A DNA stretch of 64,000 nucleotides from the NCBI GenBank assembly GCA_024397875.1, contig CP073344.1, forward strand, positions 1 through 64,000. The letters are read 5' to 3'. The notes beneath the pieces were generated by a model. It made no database searches, was not told the origin of the DNA, and saw nothing but the letters and a program-made list of their open reading frames with translations. Within the stretch, counting starts at the first letter, position 1, and every line of letters begins with the position of its first letter. Positions 1 to 10,914 of the stretch are shown piece by piece. This DNA is from Amphritea atlantica (GTDB lineage Bacteria > Pseudomonadota > Gammaproteobacteria > Pseudomonadales > Balneatricaceae). The translations under genes and the position numbers were made by a program.

Positions 1-31
1 TTCGTTTAAGGCGCGTTTAACAAAGACGTGG

Positions 32-90
32 CCAGACGCGACTGCGTCGCTTGCTGGAACGGCGCTGCGCGCCTGCTAGTTGCTAGAAAA
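32..90 (+). repeat. Paired-hairpin interspersed repeat, copy 1
   Basis: Two short perfect hairpins in tandem: GCGAC-TGC-GTCGC (38-50) and GGCGC-TGC-GCGCC (61-73). They are embedded in a recurring frame of the type CTAG/CCAG-AAC before the stem and TTGCTAG/TGCTAG after it, followed by AGAAAAG. The same frame with other stems recurs at 24337, 25935 and, inverted, at 26857. No coding frame is convincing here. Confidence 0.6.
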
Positions 91-93
91 GCG

Positions 94-274
94 TCTTCGC
101 TGCAGGATGCAGCTCCTACCCATTTAAGGCACCTTTGTGCTCTCAGTGTCCCGCGTGATTGATCTGTTCTTTAAGAGCCGCTACACGCCCTATGGGGGCT
201 AACAGGGTGCATTGTGCAGGTCTTCGCTGCAGGAACTCCTACTCATTTGCGGCACCTCTGTGCTCTTCGTGTCC
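94..274 (+). repeat. Imperfect direct repeat (94-151 and 221-274)
   Basis: Two units of about 55 nt share TCTTCGCTGCAGGA, then CTCCTAC, CATTT, GGCACCT, TGTGCTCT and GTGTCC in the same order, with a few mismatches and small indels. The first unit contains the palindrome GCTGCAGGATGCAGC-like, reminiscent of REP sequences of pseudomonads. The rest of the gene-free stretch 275-469 shows nothing recognisable. Confidence 0.55.
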
Positions 275-469
275 TCGGTGGTGAACCTGTTTATGGTTTG
301 GTATTCCCTCTGGGTACCAGTGGCAATGAATGTGAAGGGGTTAAGTTTTATCGCTGTAGGGGCGTCCCTTAAAGAGAGGGTCTTTGGTCTTGATTGTGGA
401 TCAACAAGTTGTAAGTGCTGCGATCAGCTAAACGAAGGGTTTGGAGTGAAGTTAAATGACGCCACTGAC

Positions 470-491
470 CGCGGGCCTGATCTGGCCCGCG
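470..491 (-). terminator. Hairpin downstream of the chemoreceptor gene
   Basis: An 8-bp GC-rich perfect stem CGCGGGCC/GGCCCGCG with a 6-nt loop starts 12 nt beyond the stop codon of the minus-strand chemoreceptor gene. There is no clear U-tract, so it is either a weak terminator or an mRNA 3'-end stabilising structure. Confidence 0.45.
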
Positions 492-503
492 ATACACTGG
501 TGA

Positions 504-2486
504 TTAGTTACTGCTCTTCTTAAACTGTTCTAGCAGTTGCATCAGACTGCTTCCGATAAGGTCGACCTGGCGGGCATTTTGTCGGTTGTTCTGTGCTTCT
601 GCTGCGGATTCCTGAGAATGTTCCAGAGTCATGTTGATGACTTCAGATATCTGGTTGGTGACCGCGGACTGCTGCTCTGTTGCAGATGCGATCATGCTGC
701 TCATATTGTCTATTTCATCTATGGATAGACGGATTTGCTCAACACTTTTCCGGGCATTTTCAGCTAGATCTGCTGTGTTATGAACATGTTCGGCCTGCAG
801 TTCTACCTTTTTCGACATTTGATCAATCGCGCCATTGAGTTTCTTTATTATCAGGCCAATATTGTCGGCTGCTTTCGCTGTGTTGACCGCAAGTGAACGG
901 ACCTCATCGGCAACTACGGCAAAGCCGCGTCCGCTTTCTCCGGCACGGGCCGCTTCGATTGCCGCGTTCAGGGCCAGCAGGTTCGTTTGTTCTGCAAAAT
1001 TCTGGATAACGTGCAGTGCCGAGCCAATCTCCTTTCCGTCATCTTTAAGCTGTTGAAGTGTGCTATTGGTGGCTTCGGTTTCCTGTTCCAGCTGGCGTAT
1101 GCTCAGGCTGGTATTTTCCATCTCCTGAACGCCATTGACGGCGATCTCTGTCGCTTGACGTGTTGCAGTTGATGTTCGTACCGCGTTTTCAGCAACTTCC
1201 TGATATGAGCAACTGAGCTGTTGGATCTGAACCGATGCCTGCTCGGTGGAGTGCTGTTGCTGGTTGACTATCAGGGTCAGGGTGTCTGAGCTATTGTTCA
1301 GATCTTTGCCGAGCAGGTTCAGGGCATCACTTTCAGTATGGATTTTGTCTATCAGTGTCGTAAAGTAGTTTCGCAGGCTGGTGATGGAGTTGCTTAGAAT
1401 TTTAATCTCAATAATCTTGCTTGTTGTGCTGCTTTCATCATTAAGGTGGCCATTGGCCAGAGCATCAAGCTGCTGACAGGTATTGCTTATAATCCGGGTG
1501 AGACGGGTGTTGAGGATACCCATAAACAACCCGATAACAGCGATTAATATTATGCTGACAATAAGCAGAGCGTTTACCAGCTGACCGGTAGCATCGTACT
1601 GTTTTTGTAAGCGGCTCTGATTTTTCTGCAGTTGTTCGTTGAGTTGGTTAACCAGATAGGTTGTGTTTTTTATTGTCTCAGCCCGTTGTGTATAAATCTT
1701 CTCGATATTTAGAAGCTCTTTGTTATATCGGCTGATTAGGCTCTTAAGCTCCTGAATATACAGGTCGCCAAGCTCATCGCGGCTTGTCTGAATTTCCGTC
1801 GAGCTGTTTCCCAGCAGTGCTCCCAGAGCATCGTTGCTTTCAGCTTCTGTATAGATACCAAAACGAGGCAGTTCATGAAGCTGATTGCCCATCTTTTTTA
1901 AAATGCCCAGGCGCATATCAATATCTGAGCGGTTCGGCTGGCTGGATGAGAAAAAGCGCTGACGGCTATGCGCCAGTTCGGAAATTGCCAGACTAAGTCT
2001 GGTCATGATTGCGGCGTAGCGTTGCTTTAACTCTGGCTGATAGGTGGATCCCTCGTCACTGTAATCGGACAGCTGGCTTAGTGTTGCCAGAATTTCTCGT
2101 TCATTATTAATCAGCAGCTCCTGTGGCTGTCTGAGTTTGCCCGCGGCCCGAAGTTTCAACAAAGCGGTTGTCTGTAACTGGGTTAAGGTCTTCTGAATCT
2201 CCGGTGTACCGTCAGCTGTGAGGCTTTTAACCCGGGTGTCTGTTTCAATTAAGCGGTTAAGAGCGTTATCAATGTCCGTCAGCAGTGATGCATTGCCTGA
2301 GCTGAGATAGATAAGGATGGGGCGGTTTACCTGCGTGTCGACCTCCTCCTGAAGTAACTGATAGTTCCGGGTTTGAGCAAAGCTTTCGTCCAGGCGCTCC
2401 AGTGACCAAATCATTGACGCGGCCATTAGGGTGATAACAAGTAACAGAAGGGAGCCTGCTACCAGATTGATTTGAGATATTTTCAT
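504..2486 (-). CDS. Methyl-accepting chemotaxis protein
   Basis: Inner-membrane chemoreceptor of 660 aa. One transmembrane helix lies near the N-terminus (about residues 11-27), followed by a long helical periplasmic ligand-binding region, a second helix near 301-322, a HAMP-like linker and a cytoplasmic signalling coiled coil. The family's hairpin tip is intact ([19 protein letters not shown], continuing into [12 protein letters not shown]), so it should couple to CheA/CheW. The ligand cannot be read from sequence. The ATG at 2486 has an AGGAAG ribosome site 3-8 nt upstream. It is divergent from carA and has no chemotaxis partner genes nearby, as is usual for orphan receptors. Confidence 0.93.
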   Translation of the reverse strand: MKISQINLVAGSLLLLVITLMAASMIWSLERLDESFAQTRNYQLLQEEVDTQVNRPILIYLSSGNASLLTDIDNALNRLIETDTRVKSLTADGTPEIQKTLTQLQTTALLKLRAAGKLRQPQELLINNEREILATLSQLSDYSDEGSTYQPELKQRYAAIMTRLSLAISELAHSRQRFFSSSQPNRSDIDMRLGILKKMGNQLHELPRFGIYTEAESNDALGALLGNSSTEIQTSRDELGDLYIQELKSLISRYNKELLNIEKIYTQRAETIKNTTYLVNQLNEQLQKNQSRLQKQYDATGQLVNALLIVSIILIAVIGLFMGILNTRLTRIISNTCQQLDALANGHLNDESSTTSKIIEIKILSNSITSLRNYFTTLIDKIHTESDALNLLGKDLNNSSDTLTLIVNQQQHSTEQASVQIQQLSCSYQEVAENAVRTSTATRQATEIAVNGVQEMENTSLSIRQLEQETEATNSTLQQLKDDGKEIGSALHVIQNFAEQTNLLALNAAIEAARAGESGRGFAVVADEVRSLAVNTAKAADNIGLIIKKLNGAIDQMSKKVELQAEHVHNTADLAENARKSVEQIRLSIDEIDNMSSMIASATEQQSAVTNQISEVINMTLEHSQESAAEAQNNRQNARQVDLIGSSLMQLLEQFKKSSN

Positions 2487-2589
2487 TGCTTCCTGCCTGG
2501 ATATTTAAAACAGCTATTTATATTTCTTTCTTGTTACAGGATTGTTTCACGGTTTTTTGCAGATACTCAGAATGGTGGGTGTGGTTACA

Positions 2590-2618
2590 TAGACAAGGCC
2601 GGCCAGATGAACTAAAAT
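2590..2618 (+). promoter_or_regulatory. Probable carAB promoter
   Basis: TAGACA (2590-2595) and TAAAAT (2613-2618) are separated by exactly 17 nt, a good sigma-70 match. Transcription would start near 2625, giving a leader of about 135 nt before carA that includes the terminator-like hairpin at 2665-2702. Confidence 0.6.
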
Positions 2619-2664
2619 GTCGCCGATTTGCATGCTGGAAATGCACTAGAAGAATTCTCTACAG

Positions 2665-2702
2665 AAAAGCGAGGTGGGCATTTTGTTCTACCTCGCTTTT
2701 TT
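2665..2702 (+). terminator. Intrinsic terminator/attenuator in the carA leader
   Basis: A perfect 11-bp stem (AAAAGCGAGGT / ACCTCGCTTTT) with a 14-nt loop is followed by a run of six T. It lies between the predicted promoter and the carA start, 57 nt before the start codon. Because the upstream gene is divergent, there is no upstream plus-strand gene to terminate, which favours an attenuator role. Confidence 0.65.
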
Positions 2703-2759
2703 GCAACTTACAGTTTATTAATTCTGTTTAGATTTTCGCACTAAGCGGGGAGGTTAATT

Positions 2760-3893
2760 TTGACAAGACCAGCCATTCTGGCCCTTGAGGACGGCAGTAT
2801 CTTCCGGGGAGTAGCGATTGGCGCGGATGGCCAGTCCAGCGGAGAAGTTGTGTTTAATACTTCTATGACTGGTTATCAGGAGATTCTGACGGATCCATCG
2901 TATTGCCGTCAGATTGTGACCCTGACCTATCCACACATCGGTAACGTGGGAACAAATACAGAGGATGAAGAGTCCTCTCAAACATGGGTTGCAGGTCTTG
3001 TGATCCGCGATCTGCCGCTGACGGCCAGCAACTGGCGTAGCGAGCAGAGCCTGGATGAATATCTGAAAGCGAAAAATATTGTCGGTATCGCTGATATCGA
3101 TACTCGTCGACTTACCCGGATTCTGCGTGAGAAAGGGGCGCTGAGTGGCTGTATTATGGCGGGTGATATTGATGAAGAGGCTGCTCTGGCAGATGCGAAA
3201 GCGTTTCCTGGCCTCAAAGGGATGGATCTGGCGAAAGAGGTTACCACCGACCAACAGTATCAATGGGTATCCACAACCTGGGATCCTGTTAAAGGGCATC
3301 AGGATATCTCTGACGCTGAGTTGCCGCATCATGTCGTTGCGTATGATTATGGCGTAAAACGCAATATTCTGCGGATGCTGGTTGAGCGTGGTTGCCGTCT
3401 GACGGTTGTTCCGGCAAAAACTTCCGCTGCGGACGTGCTGGCATTGAACCCTGACGGTGTCTTCCTCTCCAATGGTCCCGGTGACCCGGAACCATGTGAT
3501 TATGCGATTGAGGCGATTCAGGAGATCTGTAAAACTGATCTGCCAGTGTTTGGTATCTGCCTTGGCCATCAGTTGCTGGCTCTGGCTTCGGGCGCCAAGA
3601 CTATCAAAATGAAGTTCGGTCATCATGGTGCAAACCACCCGGTGCAGGATCTCGAAAATAAGCAGGTGATGATTACCAGTCAGAATCATGGTTTTGCAGT
3701 GGATGCAGATTCATTGCCGGCGACGCTGCGAGCGACTCACAAGTCTTTGTTTGATAGTTCCCTGCAAGGAATTGAGCGTACCGACCGTGCAGCCTTTAGT
3801 TTTCAGGGACACCCTGAAGCGAGTCCGGGTCCGCGCGATGTTGCGCCGCTGTTTGATCGCTTTATTCGCGATATTGAAGCGCGAAAGGCCTGA
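2760..3893 (+). CDS. carA: Carbamoyl-phosphate synthase small subunit
   Basis: Glutamine amidotransferase subunit (377 aa) of carbamoyl-phosphate synthetase. It hydrolyses glutamine and passes ammonia to CarB, feeding arginine and pyrimidine synthesis. The N-terminal CPSase domain is followed by a class I GATase domain with the nucleophile motif GICLGHQ (Cys about 267) and the C-terminal HPEAS histidine/glutamate pair. The start is TTG, chosen because a strong GGGGAGG site sits just upstream and the N-terminus aligns with the family. It lies 89 nt upstream of carB in an operon. Confidence 0.97.
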   Translation: MTRPAILALEDGSIFRGVAIGADGQSSGEVVFNTSMTGYQEILTDPSYCRQIVTLTYPHIGNVGTNTEDEESSQTWVAGLVIRDLPLTASNWRSEQSLDEYLKAKNIVGIADIDTRRLTRILREKGALSGCIMAGDIDEEAALADAKAFPGLKGMDLAKEVTTDQQYQWVSTTWDPVKGHQDISDAELPHHVVAYDYGVKRNILRMLVERGCRLTVVPAKTSAADVLALNPDGVFLSNGPGDPEPCDYAIEAIQEICKTDLPVFGICLGHQLLALASGAKTIKMKFGHHGANHPVQDLENKQVMITSQNHGFAVDADSLPATLRATHKSLFDSSLQGIERTDRAAFSFQGHPEASPGPRDVAPLFDRFIRDIEARKA

Positions 3894-3982
3894 TAAGCCT
3901 GAATTAAGGTCAATACGTACTGCCTGTGAGATATCTCCGGGCAGCTTTTAAAGAATTAAAATTTTCGATCGGTTATTTACAC

Positions 3983-6900
3983 ATGCCAAAACGTACGGAC
4001 ATACAAAGTATTCTGATCCTCGGTGCGGGTCCTATCGTTATCGGTCAGGCCTGTGAGTTTGATTACTCCGGTGCCCAGGCCTGTAAAGCTCTGCGTGAAG
4101 AGGGCTACCGGGTTATTCTGGTCAACTCTAATCCCGCGACCATTATGACAGACCCGTCGATGGCTGATGCTACCTACATCGAGCCGATTCAGTGGAAAAC
4201 AGTCGCTAAGATTATTGAGCAGGAGCGTCCTGATGCACTGCTGCCAACCATGGGTGGTCAGACTGCCCTGAACTGCGCTCTCGATCTCGAGCGTGAAGGC
4301 GTTCTGGAAAAGTTTGGCGTCGAGATGATCGGTGCTAATGCTGATACTATCGATAAAGCCGAAGACCGTGACCGCTTTGATAAGGCGATGAAATCTATCG
4401 GTCTGGAATGTCCGCGTGCTGCGATTGCTCACAGCATGGAGGAAGCGCTTCAGGTGCAGTCACAGTTGGGCTTTCCCTGCATTATCCGGCCATCATTTAC
4501 GATGGGTGGAACCGGTGGTGGTATAGCGTATAACAAAGAAGAGTTTATCGAGATCTGTGAGCGCGGTCTGGATCTGTCTCCAACCAACGAGTTGTTGATC
4601 GACGAATCCCTGATTGGCTGGAAAGAGTATGAGATGGAGGTGGTGCGTGACAAACACGATAACTGCATCATCGTCTGCTCAATCGAAAACTTTGATGCGA
4701 TGGGTGTGCACACCGGCGACTCAATTACCGTTGCACCGGCACAGACGCTGACAGATAAAGAGTACCAGTGGATGCGGGATGCGTCACTGGCTGTTCTGCG
4801 GGAGATCGGTGTTGAAACTGGCGGTTCTAACGTTCAGTTTGGTCAGTGTCCGAATACCGGGCGCTTTGTCATTATCGAGATGAATCCCCGGGTATCCCGT
4901 TCATCTGCGCTGGCATCGAAAGCAACCGGTTTCCCTATCGCCAAAGTGGCGGCAAAACTGGCGATTGGTTATACCCTCGATGAGTTGCAGAACGATATTA
5001 CCGGTGGTGCTACACCCGCATCGTTTGAGCCGGCAATTGATTATGTTGTGACCAAGATTCCGCGCTTTACCTTTGAGAAGTTTCCGCAGGCAAATGACCG
5101 CCTGACGACCCAGATGAAATCAGTGGGTGAGGTGATGGCGATCGGCCGCACTCAGCAAGAGTCCCTGCAGAAAGCGCTTCGGGGGCTGGAAGTGGGTGCG
5201 ACCGGCTTTGATCCGATTGTTGATCTGCAGAGTGAAGATGCTCGCACAGAAATCGTGCGCGAGATGAAGCAGCCGGGTGCCGAAAGAATCTGGTATCTGG
5301 GTGATGGATTCCGCCTGGGTATGTCTGTTGAAGAGCTATATGAGCTGTCCGGTATTGATCCATGGTTCCTGGTTCAGGTCGAAGATATCATCAAAGATGA
5401 ACTGCGGGTTTCTACGATGACTCTGTCTGAGCTCGATAAGACAGAGCTGTATCGCCTGAAGCGCAAAGGTTTTTCTGATGCACGTTTGGCAACGTTGCTG
5501 GGTGTGTCTGAGAAGCAGGTACGTAAACAGCGTTATAAGCTGGATATCCGTCCGGTATTTAAGCGTGTTGATACCTGCGCGGCTGAATTTTCTACTGATA
5601 CGGCTTATATGTACTCGACCTATGAGGAAGAGTGTGAGGCGAATCCGACTGACCGTGACAAGATCATGGTTATCGGCGGAGGCCCTAACCGTATTGGCCA
5701 GGGGATCGAGTTTGATTATTGCTGTGTTCATGCAGCACTGGCTGCTCGTGAAGATGGTTATGAAACCATTATGGTTAACTGTAACCCGGAAACCGTTTCT
5801 ACGGATTATGATACCTCTGATCGTCTCTATTTCGAGCCGATTACGCTGGAAGATGTGCTGGAAATTGTGCACGTTGAGAAGCCTAAGGGTGTGATCGTAC
5901 AGTACGGTGGCCAGACTCCGCTGAAACTGGCGCTGGCACTGGAGCATGCAGGTGTACCTATTATCGGCACATCACCGGAAGCGATTGACCGTGCTGAAGA
6001 CCGTGAACAGTTCCAGCAGATGCTCAAGCGTCTGGGACTGAAACAGCCGGAAAACGCGACTGTTCGCTCTCTGGAGGAAGCAGTTATCGAAGCTGAGAAG
6101 CTGGGGTATCCGCTGGTTGTTCGTCCATCTTACGTATTGGGTGGCCGGGCAATGGAGATCGTCTATAAAGAGTCCGAACTGCGTCAGTATATGACCTCTG
6201 CGGTTAAAGTTTCTCATGATGCTCCGGTATTGCTGGATCACTTCCTCAACGCTGCTGTTGAGGTGGATATCGATGCTGTATGTGACGGTGAAACGGTCGT
6301 TATCGGCGCGATCATGCAGCATATCGAACAGGCGGGTGTTCACTCCGGTGACTCCGCGTGTTCGCTACCGCCTTACAGCCTGTCGGAAGCGCTGCAGAAC
6401 GAGATGCGTGATATGGTTCGCAAGATGGCCCTGGAACTGGGTGTGGTGGGTCTGATGAATACTCAGCTGGCCTATCAGGACGGCGAGGTTTACGTGATCG
6501 AAGTGAATCCGCGCGGCTCCCGTACAGTTCCATTCGTGTCTAAGTGTATCGGCGTTTCTCTGGCGAAGATCGGTGCTCAGGTGATGACCGGTAAAACGCT
6601 GAAAGAGATCGGCTTTACTGAAGAGATTATTCCTACGCTATTCAACGTAAAAGAAGCGGTATTCCCATTCAATAAGTTCCAGGGCGTTGACCCGATCCTG
6701 TCTCCGGAGATGAAATCCACCGGGGAAGTCATGGGTGTCGGTGAAACCTTTGGTGAAGCGTTCATGAAAGCACAACTGGGGGCGGGTGAAAAGATGCCGG
6801 CAACCGGGAAGGCCTTTGTTTCGGTTCGTGAAGTCGATAAGCAAAACGTTTTGCCGGTTGCCCGTGATTTGGTTGGGCTGGGCTTTACCCTTGTTGCTAC

Positions 6901-7189
6901 CCGGGGAACGGCCGCGCTGTTGAAGCAGGACGGTCTTGATGTGGAAGTGGTTAACAAAGTGATGGAAGGGCGTCCGAACATAGTCGATATGCTGAAGAAC
7001 GATGAGATTGTCTATGTTATCAACACCACTGAAGGTCGTAAGGCGATAGCGGACTCTGCTGAGATTCGTCGTTCAGCTTTGCAGCATAAAGTCCCTTACA
7101 GTACAACTTTGGCGGGTGCTGAAGCGATGATCATGGCGATGCAGTACGGCGAAGAAAAAACAGTGCGTCGTTTGCAGGACCTGCATTAA
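3983..7189 (+). CDS. carB: Carbamoyl-phosphate synthase large subunit
   Basis: Synthetase subunit, 1068 aa, close to the E. coli length. It has two homologous ATP-grasp halves, each opening with a glycine-rich nucleotide motif ([21 protein letters not shown]). The first makes carboxyphosphate/carbamate and the second phosphorylates carbamate. The C-terminal MGS-like allosteric domain (about 930-1068) binds UMP/ornithine-type effectors in the family. The ATG at 3983 (MPKRTDIQ) is preferred to an in-frame ATG at 3926, because family members begin with MPKRTD. It is followed 12 nt later by greA. Confidence 0.97.
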   Translation: MPKRTDIQSILILGAGPIVIGQACEFDYSGAQACKALREEGYRVILVNSNPATIMTDPSMADATYIEPIQWKTVAKIIEQERPDALLPTMGGQTALNCALDLEREGVLEKFGVEMIGANADTIDKAEDRDRFDKAMKSIGLECPRAAIAHSMEEALQVQSQLGFPCIIRPSFTMGGTGGGIAYNKEEFIEICERGLDLSPTNELLIDESLIGWKEYEMEVVRDKHDNCIIVCSIENFDAMGVHTGDSITVAPAQTLTDKEYQWMRDASLAVLREIGVETGGSNVQFGQCPNTGRFVIIEMNPRVSRSSALASKATGFPIAKVAAKLAIGYTLDELQNDITGGATPASFEPAIDYVVTKIPRFTFEKFPQANDRLTTQMKSVGEVMAIGRTQQESLQKALRGLEVGATGFDPIVDLQSEDARTEIVREMKQPGAERIWYLGDGFRLGMSVEELYELSGIDPWFLVQVEDIIKDELRVSTMTLSELDKTELYRLKRKGFSDARLATLLGVSEKQVRKQRYKLDIRPVFKRVDTCAAEFSTDTAYMYSTYEEECEANPTDRDKIMVIGGGPNRIGQGIEFDYCCVHAALAAREDGYETIMVNCNPETVSTDYDTSDRLYFEPITLEDVLEIVHVEKPKGVIVQYGGQTPLKLALALEHAGVPIIGTSPEAIDRAEDREQFQQMLKRLGLKQPENATVRSLEEAVIEAEKLGYPLVVRPSYVLGGRAMEIVYKESELRQYMTSAVKVSHDAPVLLDHFLNAAVEVDIDAVCDGETVVIGAIMQHIEQAGVHSGDSACSLPPYSLSEALQNEMRDMVRKMALELGVVGLMNTQLAYQDGEVYVIEVNPRGSRTVPFVSKCIGVSLAKIGAQVMTGKTLKEIGFTEEIIPTLFNVKEAVFPFNKFQGVDPILSPEMKSTGEVMGVGETFGEAFMKAQLGAGEKMPATGKAFVSVREVDKQNVLPVARDLVGLGFTLVATRGTAALLKQDGLDVEVVNKVMEGRPNIVDMLKNDEIVYVINTTEGRKAIADSAEIRRSALQHKVPYSTTLAGAEAMIMAMQYGEEKTVRRLQDLH

Positions 7190-7201
7190 GGAGCTGGTAT
7201 T

Positions 7202-7678
7202 ATGAAAAAATTTCCAATGACGGTTGGCGGTGAGAAAGCGCTGCGTGAAGAACTGGATGATTTGAAAACAGTGCAGCGTCCAACCGTGATAGCATCAATT
7301 GCTGAAGCGCGTGAACATGGCGACCTGAAGGAAAATGCTGAATACCATGCTGCCCGTGAGCAGCAGGGGTTTATCGAGGGACGTATTCAGGAACTTGAAG
7401 GTAAGCTGGGCTCTGCTCAGGTGATCGATGTGACGCAGATTCCGCATACCGGTAAGGTGATTTTTGGTACAACGGTTGATCTGATCAACATGGATACTGA
7501 AGATACCGTGTGTTATCAGATCGTCGGTGATGATGAAGCCAATATAAAAGGTGGCAAGATCTCTATCAGCTCACCTATTGCCCGGGCTCTGATTGGTAAA
7601 GAGGAGGGGGATGTTGCTGTCGTGCAGACCCCTGGTGGCGGAGTTGAGTATGAAATTGATCAGGTTCGCCATATCTGA
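7202..7678 (+). CDS. greA: Transcription elongation factor GreA
   Basis: GreA, 158 aa, rescues backtracked RNA polymerase by stimulating transcript cleavage through the secondary channel. The N-terminal coiled coil carries the acidic tip (residues around 40-45, DLKENAEY), and the C-terminal FKBP-like domain ends with the GGGVEYEI segment. An AAGGAG ribosome site precedes the ATG. It follows carB by only 12 nt and is closed by a strong bidirectional terminator. Confidence 0.96.
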   Translation: MKKFPMTVGGEKALREELDDLKTVQRPTVIASIAEAREHGDLKENAEYHAAREQQGFIEGRIQELEGKLGSAQVIDVTQIPHTGKVIFGTTVDLINMDTEDTVCYQIVGDDEANIKGGKISISSPIARALIGKEEGDVAVVQTPGGGVEYEIDQVRHI

Positions 7679-7691
7679 TCTCGCCGAATAA

Positions 7692-7717
7692 AAAAAACCG
7701 CCTATCGGCGGTTTTTT
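7692..7717. terminator. Bidirectional terminator between greA and yhbY
   Basis: A perfect 11-bp stem AAAAAACCGCC/GGCGGTTTTTT with a 4-nt loop has A and T runs on either side. It can therefore end both the plus-strand car-greA transcript and the convergent minus-strand yhbY transcript. Confidence 0.9.
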
Positions 7718-7741
7718 TGTTGTTGATCTGTTCCGTTCACA

Positions 7742-8044
7742 TTAACGTAGCAGATTAGACAGCTTCGGGTCCGGATGTTTGGCAGCGCGATAGAACAGAG
7801 CAACATTGCCGATTTCCTGAACGATGGTTGCTTCGACGATCTGGGCCATCTCACTGATGAGTTGTTTTTTTGCTTCGCGGTCGCCCACAGCAAATTTTAC
7901 TTTGATCAGTTCATGGTCTTCGAGGGCGCGATCAGCTTCCAGAAGGATATTCTCACTCAGGCCGTTACCGGCGACAGTGATGATAGGGTTGAGGCTGTGG
8001 CCGATAGTTCGGAACTGCTTCTTTTGCGTAGGGGTTAAGCTCAT
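7742..8044 (-). CDS. yhbY: YhbY-family ribosome assembly RNA-binding protein
   Basis: Small (100 aa) CRS1-YhbY (CRM) domain protein. It contains the family GxxG-like loop (VAGNGLSENI) and the alternating helix/strand pattern of the CRM fold. Homologues associate with pre-50S ribosomal particles. It is divergent from rlmE, another 50S maturation factor, as in many gammaproteobacteria. Confidence 0.93.
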   Translation of the reverse strand: MSLTPTQKKQFRTIGHSLNPIITVAGNGLSENILLEADRALEDHELIKVKFAVGDREAKKQLISEMAQIVEATIVQEIGNVALFYRAAKHPDPKLSNLLR

Positions 8045-8160
8045 ACTAAAATACTTGACCTTTGAATTGTGGAGCGGAAGATCCGCTCAGAATCATAATT
8101 TAGGGATTTTACCTGAGTTAATGTGTAGAAAGTAGACATTGACTCAAATTCAGAGCGGTG

Positions 8161-8787
8161 ATGTTGGTGGCAAGATCAAAAAGCAGCGGTCGTTGGCTGC
8201 AGGAACACTTCGACGACCAGTATGTCAAAAAATCCAGAGAGCAGGGGTACCGCTCTCGTGCAAGCTTTAAATTGCTGGAGCTGAATGAAAAGGATAAGCT
8301 GATTCGCCCCGGAATGGTTCTGGTTGACCTGGGTGCCGCCCCTGGTGGTTGGTCTCAGGTAGCCGCAGAATTGGTGGGTGATCATGGTCGGGTGGTATCA
8401 TCTGATATCCTGCCAATGGACCCTTTACCGGGTGTGCAGTTTATTCAGGGGGATTTTACCGAAGAGTCAGTGCTGAATGAAATTCTGCAAACATTGGGAG
8501 ATGAGCTGGCAGACCTTGTAATTTCAGATATGGCCCCCAATATGAGTGGTATGAATGCTGTTGATCAGCCTGCGGCGATGTATCTGGTGGAGTTAGCGCT
8601 GGATATGGCCCGGCAGGTGCTTAAACCCGGTGGTGATTTTGTGGCCAAGGTATTTCAGGGTGAAGGCTTTGATGATTATATGAACGATATGCGCAGCAGC
8701 TTTACTAAGGTTTATAGCCGAAAGCCGGACTCTTCCAGGGCCCGTTCGCGTGAAGTCTATCTGATTGGACGAAACTTCCGTCCCTGA
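8161..8787 (+). CDS. rlmE: 23S rRNA (uridine2552-2'-O)-methyltransferase
   Basis: RlmE/FtsJ/RrmJ, about 208 aa, methylates U2552 in the A-loop of 23S rRNA using SAM. The SAM motif [11 protein letters not shown] is clear, as are the catalytic K-D-K-E type residues ([18 protein letters not shown]) and the C-terminal [13 protein letters not shown] motif. The start is uncertain: GTG 8158, ATG 8161, TTG 8164 and GTG 8167 are consecutive with only weak ribosome sites. ATG is used here. ftsH follows, as in E. coli. Confidence 0.95.
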   Translation: MLVARSKSSGRWLQEHFDDQYVKKSREQGYRSRASFKLLELNEKDKLIRPGMVLVDLGAAPGGWSQVAAELVGDHGRVVSSDILPMDPLPGVQFIQGDFTEESVLNEILQTLGDELADLVISDMAPNMSGMNAVDQPAAMYLVELALDMARQVLKPGGDFVAKVFQGEGFDDYMNDMRSSFTKVYSRKPDSSRARSREVYLIGRNFRP

Positions 8788-8867
8788 TATAGTCAATACA
8801 GTGTAACTACTGTAGTTTTGTTTGTTTTCGGACGGACACTAATTTTGAGAAGACAGAGGGTTTTCCT

Positions 8868-10853
8868 TTGAACGATATGGCAAAGAATTTGGTACTGTGG
8901 CTGGTTATCGCGGCAGTGCTGTTAACCGTTTTCAACAACTTTAATAGCGAAAGTACCGCGCAAAAACTTAACTACTCTGAGTTTATCAGTGCGGTGAAAG
9001 ATGATCAGATTCGCCGGGTTGTTATTGATGGTTTTACCATCGAGGGTGAACGGATTAACGGCGAGCGTTTTTCGACTGTACGTCCGGCGCTGCAGGATCC
9101 TAAGCTGGTTGATGATCTGTATAACCATAAGGTGGTTATTGAAGGTAAACAGCCAGAAAAACAGAGTGTCTGGACTCAGTTGCTGGTCGCCAGCTTCCCG
9201 ATTCTGATTATACTTGCCATATTTATGTTCTTTATGCGGCAGATGCAGGGCGGCGGCGGCGGTAAAGGCGGCCCGATGTCATTTGGTAAGTCGAAGGCCC
9301 GAATGATGGGGCAGGATCAGATTAAGACGACTTTTGATGATGTGGCGGGTGTCGAAGAGGCTAAAGAAGAGGTTAAAGAGCTGGTTGATTACCTGCGTGA
9401 TCCTGGGAAGTTTCAGCGTCTGGGCGGCCATATTCCCCGCGGCGTATTGATGTCAGGTAATCCTGGTACCGGTAAAACCCTGCTGGCCAAAGCGATTGCC
9501 GGTGAAGCGAAAGTGCCCTTCTTCACCATATCCGGTTCTGACTTCGTTGAGATGTTTGTCGGCGTTGGTGCATCCCGGGTCCGGGATATGTTTGAGCAGG
9601 CGAAGAAAAATGCGCCCTGCATCATCTTTATCGATGAGATCGATGCCGTGGGTCGCCACCGTGGTGTAGGTATGGGCGGTGGTAATGATGAACGGGAGCA
9701 GACACTGAACCAGTTGCTGGTTGAGATGGATGGTTTTGAGGGTACCGAGGGGGTTATTGTTATTGCTGCAACTAACCGCCCGGACGTGCTCGACCCGGCA
9801 TTGTTGCGTCCTGGCCGTTTTGACCGACAGGTACATGTCGGCCTGCCTGATATTCGCGGTCGCGAACAGATTCTGAAAGTACATATGCGTAAAGTGCCGC
9901 TGGGTGATGACGTCAAACCTGACCTGATTGCGCGCGGAACCCCGGGCTTCTCCGGTGCTGATCTTGCTAACCTGGTCAATGAGGCGGCGTTGTTTGCTGC
10001 GCGTGCCAGTAAACGTACAGTCGGGATGGAGCAGTTTGAGCGGGCGAAAGATAAGATCATGATGGGCGCTGAGCGTAAATCGATGGTTATGTCCTATGAA
10101 GAACGTCTGAATACGGCGTACCACGAATCGGGACATGCTATTGTGGGTCGACTGATGCCTGAGCATGATCCGGTATATAAAGTGTCAATCATCCCCCGCG
10201 GGCGTGCGCTGGGTGTAACTATGTTCCTGCCTGAGGAGGATCGATACAGTCATAGCCGTAAACTGCTGATATCCAATATTTGCAGTCTCTATGGAGGCCG
10301 TATTGCAGAGGAAATGACGCTCGGTAAGGACGGCGTGACCACGGGTGCATCCAACGATATTCAACGGGCTACCAGTCTGGCTCGGAATATGGTCTCCCGC
10401 TGGGGTCTGACCGACGAGCTGGGTCCGATTCTGTATGATGATGAAGAGCAGGATCCGTTTAACCGTGGCTATGGGCAGCAAGGCAAACCGATGTCAGAAG
10501 AGGTGCAGCGTAAAATTGATGCTGAAACCCGTAAGATTATCGATGAGTGTTATGCCAAAGCCTATAAGATGCTGGAAGATAATCGCGATATCCTGGAAAC
10601 GATGACCGCTGCGCTGATGAAGTATGAAACCATTGATAGTAAGCAGCTTGATGAGCTGATGGATCGCAAGCCGGTTACTCCGCCTGAGGGATGGGAGGAG
10701 TCTGACTCAAAAGCGGCAGCTGACGAAGCAGCTGCAGCAAAAAAGAAAGAAGAGTTTGATCTGGATGACGATGAACCGAATGATGCTTCTAAAGATGGCA
10801 ATGAAGATGAGCCATCATCTGATTCAGATGCATCGGATCCTAATCTGCACTAA
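8868..10853 (+). CDS. ftsH: ATP-dependent zinc metalloprotease FtsH
   Basis: Inner-membrane AAA protease (661 aa) that degrades misfolded membrane proteins and regulators. It has two N-terminal transmembrane helices flanking a small periplasmic domain, a glycine-rich hinge, an AAA domain with Walker A GNPGTGKT (197-204) and the SRH region, and the M41 zinc motif HESGH (419-423). A long acidic tail (about 615-661) is typical of marine relatives. TTG is chosen as start because MNDMAKNL matches pseudomonad orthologues and GAGGG lies upstream; ATG at 8877 is the alternative. Confidence 0.97.
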   Translation: MNDMAKNLVLWLVIAAVLLTVFNNFNSESTAQKLNYSEFISAVKDDQIRRVVIDGFTIEGERINGERFSTVRPALQDPKLVDDLYNHKVVIEGKQPEKQSVWTQLLVASFPILIILAIFMFFMRQMQGGGGGKGGPMSFGKSKARMMGQDQIKTTFDDVAGVEEAKEEVKELVDYLRDPGKFQRLGGHIPRGVLMSGNPGTGKTLLAKAIAGEAKVPFFTISGSDFVEMFVGVGASRVRDMFEQAKKNAPCIIFIDEIDAVGRHRGVGMGGGNDEREQTLNQLLVEMDGFEGTEGVIVIAATNRPDVLDPALLRPGRFDRQVHVGLPDIRGREQILKVHMRKVPLGDDVKPDLIARGTPGFSGADLANLVNEAALFAARASKRTVGMEQFERAKDKIMMGAERKSMVMSYEERLNTAYHESGHAIVGRLMPEHDPVYKVSIIPRGRALGVTMFLPEEDRYSHSRKLLISNICSLYGGRIAEEMTLGKDGVTTGASNDIQRATSLARNMVSRWGLTDELGPILYDDEEQDPFNRGYGQQGKPMSEEVQRKIDAETRKIIDECYAKAYKMLEDNRDILETMTAALMKYETIDSKQLDELMDRKPVTPPEGWEESDSKAAADEAAAAKKKEEFDLDDDEPNDASKDGNEDEPSSDSDASDPNLH

Positions 10854-10872
10854 GCGATTAATCTGAGATAAT

Positions 10873-10899
10873 AAGGCCGGTCCCAGACCGGCCTTTTTT
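10873..10899 (+). terminator. Terminator after ftsH
   Basis: Stem AAGGCCGGTC/GACCGGCCTT (10 bp, 3-nt loop) is followed by a T-run, 19 nt after the ftsH stop. It separates ftsH from folP, so folP-glmM may need its own promoter or read-through. Confidence 0.88.
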
Positions 10900-10914
10900 A
10901 ATACAACGTAGCCA

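Noticed and set aside
212..523. 103-codon frame near the window start
   Set aside because: It spans REP-like repeats and the 3' end of the chemoreceptor gene in antisense; no coding signature.
2754..3689. 311-codon open frame antisense to carA
   Set aside because: It is the complement of a clearly conserved gene; the antisense protein has no family features, and codon constraint in carA explains the open frame.
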